Of a DNA stretch of 64,000 nt, positions 17,672 through 26,536 are shown one piece after another. The position numbers were made by a program, and so were the translations under genes. How positions within the stretch are numbered: position 1 is the first letter of the stretch; each line of letters opens with the position of its first letter. The stretch comes from Stigonema ocellatum SAG 48.90 = DSM 106950 (GTDB lineage Bacteria; Cyanobacteriota; Cyanobacteriia; Cyanobacteriales; Nostocaceae). The notes beneath the pieces are model-generated. The model was not told the DNA's origin. It saw nothing but the letters and a program-made list of their open reading frames with translations, and searched no databases. The stretch covers positions 124,001 to 188,000 of the forward strand of contig JADQBA010000002.1 in assembly GCA_016903675.1 (NCBI GenBank). Direction: 5' to 3'.

Positions 17672-19078
17672 CTATAGTTGCTTCACCTCAGAAACCAGCT
17701 TCGCCACCATATCCTTAGCACTGCCAAAGAGCATAGTAGTTTTCTCCTTATAAAACAGGTCATTTTCCACACCAGCAAAACCTGTACTCATACCGCGCTT
17801 AATCACAATCGTCTGCTTAGCCTTATCCACCTCTAGGATAGGCATCCCATAAATAGGACTCTTCGCATCACTCCGCGCCGCTGGATTTACCACATCATTC
17901 GCCCCAATCACCAACGCCACATCCGTCTGGTCAAACTGGGGATTAATATCATCCATGTCGTAGAGTTGCTCATAAGGCACATTTGCCTCTGCCAGCAACA
18001 CATTCATATGTCCAGGCATTCTACCAGCAACCGGATGAATAGCATACTTCACTTCAACACCCATCCGCTCAAGTTGATCTGCCAACTCACGGATGCTATG
18101 CTGCGCCTGAGCAACCGCCATCCCATAACCAGGAACAATAACCACAGAACGAGCATAACCCAACATCATCGCCCCTTCTTCAGGATCGATGCTGCGGACA
18201 GTTTTATCAGTTGTACCCGTAGCTGCACCCCCAACACTTTGACCACCACCTGAGCCAAAAGCACCAAATAGTACACTAATCAGGGAGCGGTTCATCGCCT
18301 TACACATAATCTCAGAGAGGATTAACCCAGATGCTCCCACCAATGCCCCAGCGATGATTAACATATTGTTCATCACCACAAACCCAGCAGCAGCAGCAGC
18401 TAACCCAGAAAATGAGTTCAAAAGTGAAATGACCACAGGCATATCGCCGCCGCCGATGGGGATGACAAAAGTCACACCCAGCACTAAAGAAACTGCTACT
18501 ACTGCTAAGAATACGGGTAGGTTATGTGGTGCGATTAAGAGATAGGCACTACCTACCACATATGTGATGAGGAGTGAGGCGTTAAAGGGTTGCTGGAAAG
18601 AAAATGTAATTGGTGAACCACTGATGATCCCTTGCAGTTTCGCAAATGCCACCATACTACCTGTGAAGGTAACACCACCGATTAACACATCCAGCAACAT
18701 GGAGATGTTGACATCAAGGGGTATAGCCTGAGAGTTCCCTAGCAACCGCCAGAATTCAGCAACGGCTACGAGTGCTGATGCTGCACCTCCTAGTCCGTTG
18801 AGCAAACCTACCATTTGGGGCATTTCGGTCATTTGGACTTTGTAAGCGGCGATCGCTCCCAACAAAGATCCGATTGCCAATCCCAACAAAATCATGGAGT
18901 AGTTCAACACCTGCTGATCCAGAAGCGTTGCTATGATCGCCAACAGCATCCCCACTGCTGCTACTACATTACCTTGCCGTGCTGTAGCTGGTGAACCCAG
19001 CTTTTTCAAACCCAAAATAAATAACGATGCAGCGACTAAGTACGTCAGCTGAATCCCAGTTGGCAAAAAGTCGTTCAT
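17672..19078 (-). CDS. pntB: NAD(P) transhydrogenase subunit beta
   Basis: PntB forms the main proton channel (domain II) and NADP(H)-binding domain III of the proton-translocating transhydrogenase. Of 468 residues, about 1-270 hold eight or nine membrane helices and about 290-468 the NADP domain (VVIVPGYGMAVAQAQHSI, HPVAGRMPGHMNVLLAEANV, VALVIGANDVVNPAA). It is the last gene of pntA1-pntA2-pntB. Confidence 0.96.
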   Translation of the reverse strand: MNDFLPTGIQLTYLVAASLFILGLKKLGSPATARQGNVVAAVGMLLAIIATLLDQQVLNYSMILLGLAIGSLLGAIAAYKVQMTEMPQMVGLLNGLGGAASALVAVAEFWRLLGNSQAIPLDVNISMLLDVLIGGVTFTGSMVAFAKLQGIISGSPITFSFQQPFNASLLITYVVGSAYLLIAPHNLPVFLAVVAVSLVLGVTFVIPIGGGDMPVVISLLNSFSGLAAAAAGFVVMNNMLIIAGALVGASGLILSEIMCKAMNRSLISVLFGAFGSGGGQSVGGAATGTTDKTVRSIDPEEGAMMLGYARSVVIVPGYGMAVAQAQHSIRELADQLERMGVEVKYAIHPVAGRMPGHMNVLLAEANVPYEQLYDMDDINPQFDQTDVALVIGANDVVNPAARSDAKSPIYGMPILEVDKAKQTIVIKRGMSTGFAGVENDLFYKEKTTMLFGSAKDMVAKLVSEVKQL

Positions 19079-19087
19079 AATCAGTAT

Positions 19088-19240
19088 TTAGTTGTTGATT
19101 GTTGACTGTTGGTTGTTAGGTGTTAGTTGTTGATTGTTGGTTGTTGATTGTTGACTGTTGGTTGTTAGGTGTTAGTTGTTGGTTGGCACTCCACGACCAA
19201 ACACCAAACACCAAACACCAAACACCAAACAACTAACTAC
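19088..19240. repeat. Heptamer arrays TTGTTGG / ACACCAA between pntA2 and pntB
   Basis: A TTGTTGA/TTGTTGG array, partly duplicated (19088-19180), faces ACACCAA units (19200-19232). The array lies inside the pnt operon and could affect expression of pntB relative to pntA. Confidence 0.8.
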
Positions 19241-19530
19241 TAACCATTTGCCTTTTTCTTAAACATTTGCAACATCCGATCAGTAACTAGAAACCCACCT
19301 ACGACGTTAATCGTAGCCAGTATCACAGCAATCAAACCGAGAACGACTGATAGATTCCACTCCCTTGCACCAGAAGCTACTATTGCCCCCAGTACAGCAA
19401 TACCAGAAATCGCGTTTGAGCCAGACATGAGAGGCGTGTGAAGGGTTGGTGGCACCTTGTTAATGACTTCAAATCCGGTAAAAGATGCCAAAACAAATAC
19501 AAATAAAGCGGCGATTAATGCTTCTGTCAT
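19240..19530 (-). CDS. pntA2: NAD(P) transhydrogenase subunit alpha part 2
   Basis: A 96-residue membrane protein carrying the hydrophobic part of domain II of the alpha subunit (FTGFEVINKVPPTLHTPLMS, then two more helices). Cyanobacteria encode this part as a separate gene. It follows pntA1 and precedes pntB on the same strand. Confidence 0.93.
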   Translation of the reverse strand: MTEALIAALFVFVLASFTGFEVINKVPPTLHTPLMSGSNAISGIAVLGAIVASGAREWNLSVVLGLIAVILATINVVGGFLVTDRMLQMFKKKANG

Positions 19531-19555
19531 CAGTGAAAAACTCGATTTATTTAGA

Positions 19556-19626
19556 GTTAGAAGTTAGGAGTTAGGAGTTATAAATTATAAATTAATTCAT
19601 AATTCATAATTCATAATTCATAATTC
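19556..19626. repeat. Heptamers TTAGGAG and TAATTCA between pntA1 and pntA2
   Basis: GTTAGGA units followed by four TAATTCA units inside the pnt operon. Confidence 0.75.
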
Positions 19627-20787
19627 CTAACTTTTCATTGCTAAAGCTTGTAGTGCATCGCGTACTCGTGAGTTGCGAATTTCACCAGCGTGGGTAATGC
19701 AAGCCCCACTGATGATGTCATCAGCAAAGTCCAACTGCAAAGCTTTCTCTTTCAGGAGGAGTTGCATCAACGATGTCACGTTTTTGGAATACAATTGGCT
19801 GGCGTGGATTGGCATTGATGATGGTAGATTGAGTGGACCGATAATCGTGATGCCGTTCCACACAATGTCTTTGCCAGGATCGGTGCAGGCGCAGTTACCG
19901 CCCTGTTCGGCAGCAAGGTCTACAATGACCGAACCGATTTTCATCTGTGCTACCATCTCTTCGGGGACTAAAACAGGTGCTTTTTTCCCAGGAACAAGGG
20001 CTGTGGTAATCACCAAATCGGCATTCTTGACGTGTTCTGCCACAACTTCCTGAGTGCGCTGTTTACTAGCCTCAGAAATTTCTTTGGCATAGCCTCCAGC
20101 AGCTGTTGTTTCTTCCTCTAGCTTGACTTCAACAAATTTTGCCCCCAAGCTTTGTACTTCTTCTTTAACGGCGGGGCGGATATCAAAGGCTTCTACCATT
20201 GCTCCCAAGCGTCTAGCGGTGGCGATCGCTTGCAAGCCTGCAACGCCAGCACCCATGATAAACACTTTTGCTGGAGGGATGGTGCCTGCTGCTGTTGTCA
20301 ACATTGGGAAGTATTTCGGTAATGCTGCTGCGCCAATCAGCACCGCCTTATAACCCGCTATTGACGCTTGCGACGACAAAGCATCCATACTCTGGGCTCT
20401 AGTGGTACGAGGAATCATCTCCATACTCATAGCAGTTACCTTACGTTCTGCCAGTCGCTGCGCCACAGACGGATTTCCTAAGGGATTGAGAAACCCGATG
20501 AGTACAGCCCCTTCCCGTAATAAATCAATTTCTGAGCGTCCATCTTCTCGCTCTTGAGGTGGGCTGACCTTGAGCAAAATATCTGCTTCACCCCATAATG
20601 TGGCTGGATCGGCGACAATTTTGGCTCCTACTGCTTCATAAGCAGCATCAGTAAAGAAAGCCCGCTCACCCGCATTCCTCTCTATCCACACCTCCAAACC
20701 TTGTTTTACCAATCGGGCAACAGTATCAGGAATTAATGCTACACGACGCTCAGAAACTTCAACTTCTTTGGGAACTGCTATTCTCAT
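19627..20787 (-). CDS. pntA1: NAD(P) transhydrogenase subunit alpha part 1 (NAD-binding)
   Basis: The 386-residue soluble domain I, related to alanine dehydrogenase, binds NAD(H) at the membrane surface. Motifs: RIAVPKEVEVSERRVALIPD at the N-terminus, the Rossmann GAGVAGLQAIATARRLGA near 181-198, and PLNLPSSMPIHASQLYS near 318. A CTCCTTGAGAG stretch (GGAG on the coding strand) precedes the start. First gene of the pnt operon. Confidence 0.95.
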   Translation of the reverse strand: MRIAVPKEVEVSERRVALIPDTVARLVKQGLEVWIERNAGERAFFTDAAYEAVGAKIVADPATLWGEADILLKVSPPQEREDGRSEIDLLREGAVLIGFLNPLGNPSVAQRLAERKVTAMSMEMIPRTTRAQSMDALSSQASIAGYKAVLIGAAALPKYFPMLTTAAGTIPPAKVFIMGAGVAGLQAIATARRLGAMVEAFDIRPAVKEEVQSLGAKFVEVKLEEETTAAGGYAKEISEASKQRTQEVVAEHVKNADLVITTALVPGKKAPVLVPEEMVAQMKIGSVIVDLAAEQGGNCACTDPGKDIVWNGITIIGPLNLPSSMPIHASQLYSKNVTSLMQLLLKEKALQLDFADDIISGACITHAGEIRNSRVRDALQALAMKS

Positions 20788-21402
20788 GAAATCTCCTTGA
20801 GAGAAATATTTATTCTTGCAGGCTGTGAAATTTTACCGTTGAGGATTTTAAAATTTTGTTATTATTTTTTTTACATAGTGCAATATTAATTAAACTTTCT
20901 ACTAGTTATCTCAAAAAAAAATTAACTATTTCTGCTTTTTGTCAACCTGATTTTCATCACTTTACCCTAAGTTAGCTAGCGATCGCTCTAATCCATTCTT
21001 TAATTTTTATAAAAAATAACTTAAATTTAGATACACTTATACATATTCAGAAACACAATCAAATCCCAACAGTTTTTTACCGCTGGTTCAAATTAACAAA
21101 GTTGGCAGTCACGTTTATACCAAATATCGAACACTCATTACCCAAGAAGCTACGTGTAAGGACACTTTTTTTAGCACTCTACGTCTATTGTTATAGACTC
21201 AGTAGTAAAGTTTATGTAAATAAATATTAAGATACTCGTTGCCTCAACTGTAGGGGCGCAAGGCATTGCGCCGTTAAAATGCTTGTTGCCTCAACTGTAC
21301 GAGCGCAAGGCATTGCGCCCCTACTAACACCGTTAACATAAAGTTGTCTTTATTAACGCCGACTGACTTATTTAAATCAATTTCTGCTACAGGAGCTTAA
21401 TT
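20788..21402. other. Long AT-rich intergenic region with a tandem duplication
   Basis: 615 bp between divergent pntA1 and the DUF2808 gene. Two related stretches with TGCCTCAACTGTA and GCGCAAGGCATTGCGCC occur at about 21240-21275 and 21290-21325. An HIP1 site is at 20980. No gene was recognised; both promoters should be here. Confidence 0.55.
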
Positions 21403-21966
21403 ATGCGACATTTACTTGGACGAATTTCTGCTTGGCGGAAGCCGCCTCAGAGACTTCTCTGTGCTTTAGCCGTGACCAGCAGTTTGCTGGCTAGCTTACC
21501 AGCCATTAGCTGGGCAGAGTCTAATCCTGGGTTAACACTGTTTAGCGGTGTCAAAGGCGACAATCAGCTATCCTACCGCTTAGATTTTGGTGGTCAACCC
21601 AATGGCTGGGATCGTTATCGACTCAGAGTTTCTCATAAAAAGCTGAAAATAGCGGTTGCTCATTTTGTTATCAGTTATCCTGAGTATTACAAAGGAACCT
21701 TTGACCCGAAAAACATGGAGATACATGTTAAAGGCAAAAAGGTTCCGCTGTCTGACGTCAAGTGGGACAAAGAAAATCATGTGATTGAAATTTATCCCCA
21801 AGAGGCGGTGCCAGCAGGTAGCGACGTTGAGATAATTCTCTCTAACGTGAAAAACCCCAATTTCGGCGGAGTCTTCTACTTCAATTGTTCAGTTCAGTCT
21901 CCTGGCGATGTGCCGTTATCACGTTATATTGGGACTTGGATTATCAGCATCAGTAATCAAGGGTGA
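21403..21966 (+). CDS. DUF2808 exported protein
   Basis: A 187-residue secreted protein. The signal peptide spans about 1-38 (basic start, LLCALAVTSSLLASLPAISW, then A-E). The mature part is beta-rich (YRLDFGGQPNGWDRYRLRV) and matches the cyanobacterial DUF2808 pattern, ending with VFYFNCSVQSPG and a short tail. Function is unknown; members are periplasmic or surface proteins. Confidence 0.78.
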   Translation: MRHLLGRISAWRKPPQRLLCALAVTSSLLASLPAISWAESNPGLTLFSGVKGDNQLSYRLDFGGQPNGWDRYRLRVSHKKLKIAVAHFVISYPEYYKGTFDPKNMEIHVKGKKVPLSDVKWDKENHVIEIYPQEAVPAGSDVEIILSNVKNPNFGGVFYFNCSVQSPGDVPLSRYIGTWIISISNQG

Positions 21967-22126
21967 GAAGGAAGGGGGGAGAGGGAGAGGGGGGGAGAGG
22001 GAGAGGGGGAGGAAATTGAGTTGTTAAGTTGTTAAGTTGCTGACTTATTGAGTTATTCAGCAATATTTATTGCTCCCCCTCTCCCCCTCCCCCCCCTCCC
22101 CCCCCTCCCCCTCCCCCTCTCCCCCA
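21967..22126. repeat. Paired purine/pyrimidine arrays (GGGAGAG / CCCCCTCT)
   Basis: A G/A-only run (21970-22016) and a C/T-only run (22071-22124) flank TTAAGTTG units. The arms are complementary and lie between the DUF2808 gene and rpmH. Confidence 0.8.
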
Positions 22127-22215
22127 AAAATTACCTTGGCGGTGTTGAGTTTAAAGTGATAAAGTAAGAAATTGTGATTTTTTATAGAAAATCGTCTTAG
22201 AGGAAAACAAAAAGT

Positions 22216-22350
22216 ATGCAAAGAACCCTAGGCGGCACTTGCCGAAAAAGAAAAAGAACCTCTGGTTTTCGTGCTAGGATGCAGACGCCAACTGGAAGAA
22301 ATGTCATCAGGGCTAGGAGAAAAAGGGGACGTCATCGTCTGAGCGTTTAG
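22216..22350 (+). CDS. rpmH: 50S ribosomal protein L34
   Basis: A 44-residue basic protein (MQRTLGGTCRKRKRTSGFRA...) with the L34 signature GFRARMQTPTGRNVIRARR. It lies 16 bp upstream of rnpA, the near-universal rpmH-rnpA arrangement. Confidence 0.96.
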   Translation: MQRTLGGTCRKRKRTSGFRARMQTPTGRNVIRARRKRGRHRLSV

Positions 22351-22366
22351 GGCAATCATAGCGGCT

Positions 22367-22789
22367 GTGGCTTTGCCCAAAGCAAATCGGTTAAAATCTA
22401 GAAAAGATTTCCAGGCAGTTTTCCGGGAAGGAATTCGTCGTCAGGGCTCCTATATCACAATAAGAGCCTTAAGACCCTCATGTTCAACAGCCCCCTCTAA
22501 GGATACTGCCGCCAACACTGCACAAAAAATAGGCGACCCACCTCTGACACCAGCGAAAATTGGGATTTCGATTAGCACAAAAGTCAATAAACGAGCAGTG
22601 GTTCGCAACCGCCTCAAGCGGCAAATTACAGCTGCTTTGCATCGGTTGTTACCAAAATTCTCACCAGGATGGCGACTGGTGATTGTTGTCAAACCAACAG
22701 CGGCAGATATGAAGTGCGTAACCCAACAATTTCTGCAAGAATTAGAGGAGTTGCTGGCACAGATCGAGGTATTCAATGGGCATTCGTGA
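22367..22789 (+). CDS. rnpA: Ribonuclease P protein component
   Basis: RnpA assists the RNase P RNA in removing tRNA 5' leaders. The 140-residue protein begins at a GTG (ALPKANRLKSRKDFQAVFRE) and carries the RNR signature NKRAVVRNRLKRQITAA near 81-97. A low-conservation insertion (about 40-65) is longer than in most bacteria. Its end overlaps the next gene by 14 bp. Confidence 0.95.
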   Translation: MALPKANRLKSRKDFQAVFREGIRRQGSYITIRALRPSCSTAPSKDTAANTAQKIGDPPLTPAKIGISISTKVNKRAVVRNRLKRQITAALHRLLPKFSPGWRLVIVVKPTAADMKCVTQQFLQELEELLAQIEVFNGHS

Positions 22790-23168
22790 AGAAGTTTATT
22801 TTGAAGGCGGTCCCCATATTGGGGATTTAATCATCAACATACTGATTGGGTTAACTATAATTGGCATACCATTGACCATTGGTGCGATTGTCAGAGCATT
22901 GTGGTTACGCTTTCGCATCACTGATCGCCGGATTTCAGTGATTGGAGGTTGGATGGGACGCGATCGCACGGACGTAATTTACTCAGAAATTGTCAAAATC
23001 GCCAAAGTTCCCCGTGGCATTGGTTTATGGGGAGACATGGTGCTAACCCTAAGAAATGGTAGTCGGCTGGAACTGCGGGCTATTCCTAAGTTTCGTGAAA
23101 TCTATGACTACATAAATGAAAGAGTAGCAGCCAAAAACCCTGATTATAGCAGTGCTGCTAAGGATTAA
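22776..23168 (+). CDS. PH-domain (bPH2-type) membrane protein
   Basis: A 130-residue protein: a short N-terminus, one or two membrane helices at about 18-45, then a bacterial PH-like domain (FRITDRRISVIGGWMGRDRT, MVLTLRNGSRLELRAIPKF). It is a fixed member of the cyanobacterial rpmH-rnpA-yidC cluster; a role in membrane protein handling is inferred from this position only. Confidence 0.78.
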   Translation: MGIREEVYFEGGPHIGDLIINILIGLTIIGIPLTIGAIVRALWLRFRITDRRISVIGGWMGRDRTDVIYSEIVKIAKVPRGIGLWGDMVLTLRNGSRLELRAIPKFREIYDYINERVAAKNPDYSSAAKD

Positions 23169-23310
23169 TAAGGAATGGGGAGTGGGGAATGGGGAGTGGG
23201 GAGTGGGGAATGGGGAATGCAAAAGAACAATTAACTACTCCCTACTCCCTACCCCCTACTCCCTACTCCCTACTCCCTACTCCCCACTCCCTACTCCCTA
23301 CTCCCTATTT
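23168..23310. repeat. Paired heptamers GGGGAGT / CCCTACT
   Basis: G-strand units at 23170-23220 and C-strand units at 23236-23309, within the rnpA-yidC cluster. Confidence 0.85.
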
Positions 23311-23416
23311 TCGTGATGTGCGGCTATCCGTAGTGTAAAGTTAGTCGTAGATAAATGATGATCTTAGATAAATTAGATTCAGTTAAATAACAGTACCTCA
23401 GGTTGAATTCAGAATA

Positions 23417-24562
23417 ATGGATTTTGGTATCGGGTTTCTCTCGAACAACGTGATGCTGCCGATTATAGACCTGTTCTATAGCTTCGTGCCTAGCTATGGA
23501 TTGGCGATCGTAGCATTGACATTGATAGTTCGCTTCGCGCTCTATCCCCTGAGTGCTGGTTCCATTCGCAATATGCGGCGAATGCGGATCGTACAACCGT
23601 TGATGCAAAAGCGAATGCAAGAAATCAAAGAGCGCTATAAAGACGATGCGCAGAAGCAGCAGGAGGAAATGGTCAACGTCCAAAAAGAATTTGGCAACCC
23701 ACTTGCTGGATGTTTTCCCTTGGTGTTTCAGATGCCAATTTTATTAGCGCTATTTGCTACTTTGCGGGGTTCACCTTTTTCTTCTGTTAACTATAGTGTT
23801 AATCTACAAATCTTTCCAGCAGAACAAATCGAACGCATTCAACCCCAAGCCTTTGCTACTCCCCCTCAAAACATTTATATTGCTGAAGGGGAACACACCA
23901 AGATAACTGCCATCCTCCCAGGAGGTGATAAATTGGCGGTAGGGGAACACACCAAGATTGAATATCAGACTCTTGACGGCAAACCCTTTCAAGAACTCTT
24001 AGTTTCCCACCCTGACACTAAATTAATCCCCGAATGGAAAGTGACAAAAGGGGAAGATCGGGTAAAAATAGATGCTGAAGGTAACATAGAAGCTTTGCAG
24101 CCAGGAGATGTAACCATTCAGGCAACAATTCCCGGACTAGCAGCAGATCAAGGATTCCTCTTCATCGATGCTTTAGGTAGGGTTGGTGCTATCGATCCAG
24201 ATGGGGCAATCCACTGGGATATCGTTGCTATGGTGGTGGCATTTGGAATTACCCTCTACGTTAGCCAAGTGCTTTCTGGTCAAAATTCTACTAATGCCAA
24301 CCCGCAGCAGGAAACGGTAAACAAAATCACTCCCGTCATCTTTTCTGGAATGTTTTTGTTCTTCCCCCTACCAGCTGGGGTGCTGATGTATATGGTGATT
24401 GGTAATATTTTCCAGACGCTGCAAACCTATATTCTCTCCCGTGAACCTCTATCAGAGGAACTGCAAAAAATGGTAGAAACTCAGGAGAAAGAAGCAGAAA
24501 GCTCACAACAAAAGGCGCTACCTTTTGAACCAAAAAGTTCTAAGAAAAAGGCTACAGGGTGA
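23417..24562 (+). CDS. yidC: Membrane protein insertase YidC
   Basis: YidC/Oxa1/Alb3 inserts membrane proteins, including thylakoid proteins in cyanobacteria. The 381-residue protein has helix 1 near 25, the conserved IVRFALYPLSAGSIRNMRRM and NPLAGCFPLVFQMPILLALF (about 92-111). A periplasmic-side insertion at about 125-260 contains IQATIPGLAA. The last helices and a Lys/Gln-rich tail (about 350-381) follow. It overlaps the next gene by one base. Confidence 0.95.
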   Translation: MDFGIGFLSNNVMLPIIDLFYSFVPSYGLAIVALTLIVRFALYPLSAGSIRNMRRMRIVQPLMQKRMQEIKERYKDDAQKQQEEMVNVQKEFGNPLAGCFPLVFQMPILLALFATLRGSPFSSVNYSVNLQIFPAEQIERIQPQAFATPPQNIYIAEGEHTKITAILPGGDKLAVGEHTKIEYQTLDGKPFQELLVSHPDTKLIPEWKVTKGEDRVKIDAEGNIEALQPGDVTIQATIPGLAADQGFLFIDALGRVGAIDPDGAIHWDIVAMVVAFGITLYVSQVLSGQNSTNANPQQETVNKITPVIFSGMFLFFPLPAGVLMYMVIGNIFQTLQTYILSREPLSEELQKMVETQEKEAESSQQKALPFEPKSSKKKATG

Positions 24563-25080
24563 TGATGACCGACAGTCGGATGCAACGTGGTCAGCAGTGG
24601 TTAAAAACACTCCTGCAACTAACTGGGGTATCTGTTGATGTTCAAGGTGAGTTGGAATCAGCCATCATTCAGGATGGGGAGTCCCAAGAACCAGATAGCT
24701 TCTGGTTGACTATTGATGAAGCCAACCTGATGCCAGAACAAATCCAGATTTTGACTGGTCCTGATGGTGCAGTCCTAGATGCTATCCAGTATCTAGCTAA
24801 TTCTATTCTCAACTTAAACCAACAACAGGAGCAGCAAGCCTCTTACACCATTGAGTTGAATGGCTACCGCGTCAAGAGACAAGCAGAGATTAGCGCTATG
24901 GCGGAAGAAGCAGCAGAGCTTGTACGCTCCTCTGGTCAAGAAGTTGAAATCAAATCTCTCAGTTCAGCTGAACGCCGTCAAGTCCACACCTTCTTGAAGG
25001 AATTTAGCGATTTGGAAACCTTCAGTCGAGGTAAGGAACCTCACCGTCACCTTGTTGTACGTCCAGCTATGCTGGAGTGA
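24562..25080 (+). CDS. jag: R3H-domain RNA-binding protein (Jag/KhpB type)
   Basis: A 172-residue protein with a KH-like region (about 45-105; LTGPDGAVLDAIQYLAN) and a C-terminal R3H domain (LSSAERRQVHTFLKEFSDLETFSRG with R and H as expected). The Jag-N domain of Firmicutes is absent. It starts in the TGATG overlap with yidC and partners YidC in most genomes; the KhpA/KhpB pair binds RNA. Confidence 0.85.
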   Translation: MMTDSRMQRGQQWLKTLLQLTGVSVDVQGELESAIIQDGESQEPDSFWLTIDEANLMPEQIQILTGPDGAVLDAIQYLANSILNLNQQQEQQASYTIELNGYRVKRQAEISAMAEEAAELVRSSGQEVEIKSLSSAERRQVHTFLKEFSDLETFSRGKEPHRHLVVRPAMLE

Positions 25081-25084
25081 TGAA

Positions 25085-25193
25085 AAAAGAGTGAGGCGTG
25101 AGGAAAAAAGTGAGGAGTGAGGAATTATGAATTAACTCCTAACTCCTAACTCCTAACTCCTAACCCCTAACTCCTAACTCCTAACTCCTTTTA
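25085..25193. repeat. Heptamers GTGAGGA and TAACTCC
   Basis: A short GTGAGGA/GTGAGGC run (25090-25122) and about ten TAACTCC units (25134-25190). Confidence 0.8.
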
Positions 25194-25210
25194 GATGTCT
25201 TACAAATCCT

Positions 25211-25717
25211 ATGGACGCGATATATATTCCGCAGCTATCCAAAGCCCCGGCGCGGACAGAGGAAATTCAGGTTAAGGAGTTTCTGCCTGGTCTGGAAACG
25301 TTAACACCAGTTCGCGGTCGCATACGCGTCCAGCATCATGGCAATTACCTGGAAGTTTCCGGACAGGCAGAGGCAATTATTACCTGCACCTGCAACCGCT
25401 GCTTGCAAAACTATAATCACCGTCTGGTGGTTGATACAAAGGAAATCATCTGGTTAGACGAAGCCGCTAACGAAACGGATGACCTACCTCTGGAGCGGGA
25501 AATAGTTCTGGAGGATTTAGTAGAAACTCTATCACCTCAGGGATATTTTGATCCCTGCGAATGGCTGTACGAGCAAATGTGCCTGGAATATCCTCAGCGA
25601 CAACTATGTGACACAAAGTGTCCGGGGATTCAACCCAGCACTGCCAGCAACTCAGAAAAACCTGTAGACCGCCGTTGGGCTTCTTTGGAATCTTGGAAAA
25701 AAGAATTTCCAGGGTAA
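25211..25717 (+). CDS. YceD family (DUF177) protein
   Basis: A 168-residue DUF177 protein. YceD homologues are linked to 23S rRNA accumulation and ribosome assembly. Seen are the cysteine motif TCTCNRCLQNYNHR (about 58-71), the acidic DLPLEREIVLEDLVETL region and a C-terminal metal-type motif (CLEYPQRQLCDTKCPG). It ends the rpmH-yceD cluster. Confidence 0.85.
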   Translation: MDAIYIPQLSKAPARTEEIQVKEFLPGLETLTPVRGRIRVQHHGNYLEVSGQAEAIITCTCNRCLQNYNHRLVVDTKEIIWLDEAANETDDLPLEREIVLEDLVETLSPQGYFDPCEWLYEQMCLEYPQRQLCDTKCPGIQPSTASNSEKPVDRRWASLESWKKEFPG

Positions 25718-25740
25718 ATTATCCCCGCAGTCTAAAGCCG

Positions 25741-25789
25741 CAACGCATCCTACTGATTGTTCCTCCAAGTTCAATCGTAGGATGCGTTG
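25741..25789. repeat. Hairpin repeat CAACGCATCCTAC / GTAGGATGCGTTG
   Basis: A perfect 13-base inverted repeat with a 23-base loop, downstream of yceD. It may serve as a terminator. Confidence 0.65.
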
Positions 25790-25906
25790 TCGGGTATGGG
25801 GCAAGTGCAAAAACATAGTTGAAATTAATTATTCCCAATTATTTATGTCTAGAGGCTAAAGCCGTATTTGAAAAAAACTTTAAAATAAATAAATAAAGAT
25901 TGCCAA

Positions 25907-26407
25907 GTGCTACAAACTGTGAATAAGTCAGTCCTTGCCCTCTCTCTCCTAACGTGTCTTATTCTATCTCCAGTAAGTAAAGCTCCTGCTGCCCAAGCTT
26001 CTACCAACTATGCTGTCAAAATGTCCTCATTTAGCTTGAGTTCCCAGAGAGGAAAAAACCGTCTGCTGCTAGTTTTTACTCCATCTGAGCAAAACCGTGC
26101 TTATCAACAGCAGATACAGCTATTTTCCCAGTACAAACAAGGTTTTGCCGACCGGGATTTGGTTCTGGTTCAGGTTTTGGCACAAGGTAACAGCTATGCC
26201 AACGGCGAGGAAATAAGCTCTTCTTCTGCCGCTCAGTTGCGCCATCGTTTTGGTGTTAGCAACTCAGATTTTCGTGTTGTTTTGGTGGGTAAAGACGGAG
26301 GTACAAAGCGTAGTGACAGTAATCCTGTCCACGCAAGCGCTATTTTTAACGAGATTGACGCTATGCCCATGCGGCGTCAAGAAATGCGGCAGCGAAGCTC
26401 TTCATAG
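25907..26407 (+). CDS. DUF4174-type exported protein
   Basis: A 166-residue secreted protein. Signal peptide about 1-32 (SVLALSLLTCLILSPVSKAP, cut near AQA). The mature part has GKNRLLLVFTPSEQNRAYQQ and FRVVLVGKDGGTKRS, the thioredoxin-like DUF4174 pattern without a CxxC pair. Start is a GTG at 25907; a second GTG at 25919 is equally possible. Function unknown. Confidence 0.72.
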   Translation: MLQTVNKSVLALSLLTCLILSPVSKAPAAQASTNYAVKMSSFSLSSQRGKNRLLLVFTPSEQNRAYQQQIQLFSQYKQGFADRDLVLVQVLAQGNSYANGEEISSSSAAQLRHRFGVSNSDFRVVLVGKDGGTKRSDSNPVHASAIFNEIDAMPMRRQEMRQRSSS

Positions 26408-26441
26408 CAGCAATTAGGCGTTGCTTAATTAAAACTTCGCT

Positions 26442-26478
26442 CGTAGTAAGCGCTTCAGCGCTAAAGCGCTTACTACAA
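26442..26478. repeat. Palindromic repeat, GTAGT(A/T)GCGC family
   Basis: Inverted repeat of the CGTAGTAAGCGCTTCAGCGC type paired with GCGCTAAAGCGCTTACTAC-like sequence. Confidence 0.75.
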
Positions 26479-26536
26479 ACTTTTAATTTTTTCTGCCGAC
26501 TTACTTAACCCCAGAAATTATAATTCGTAATTTGGT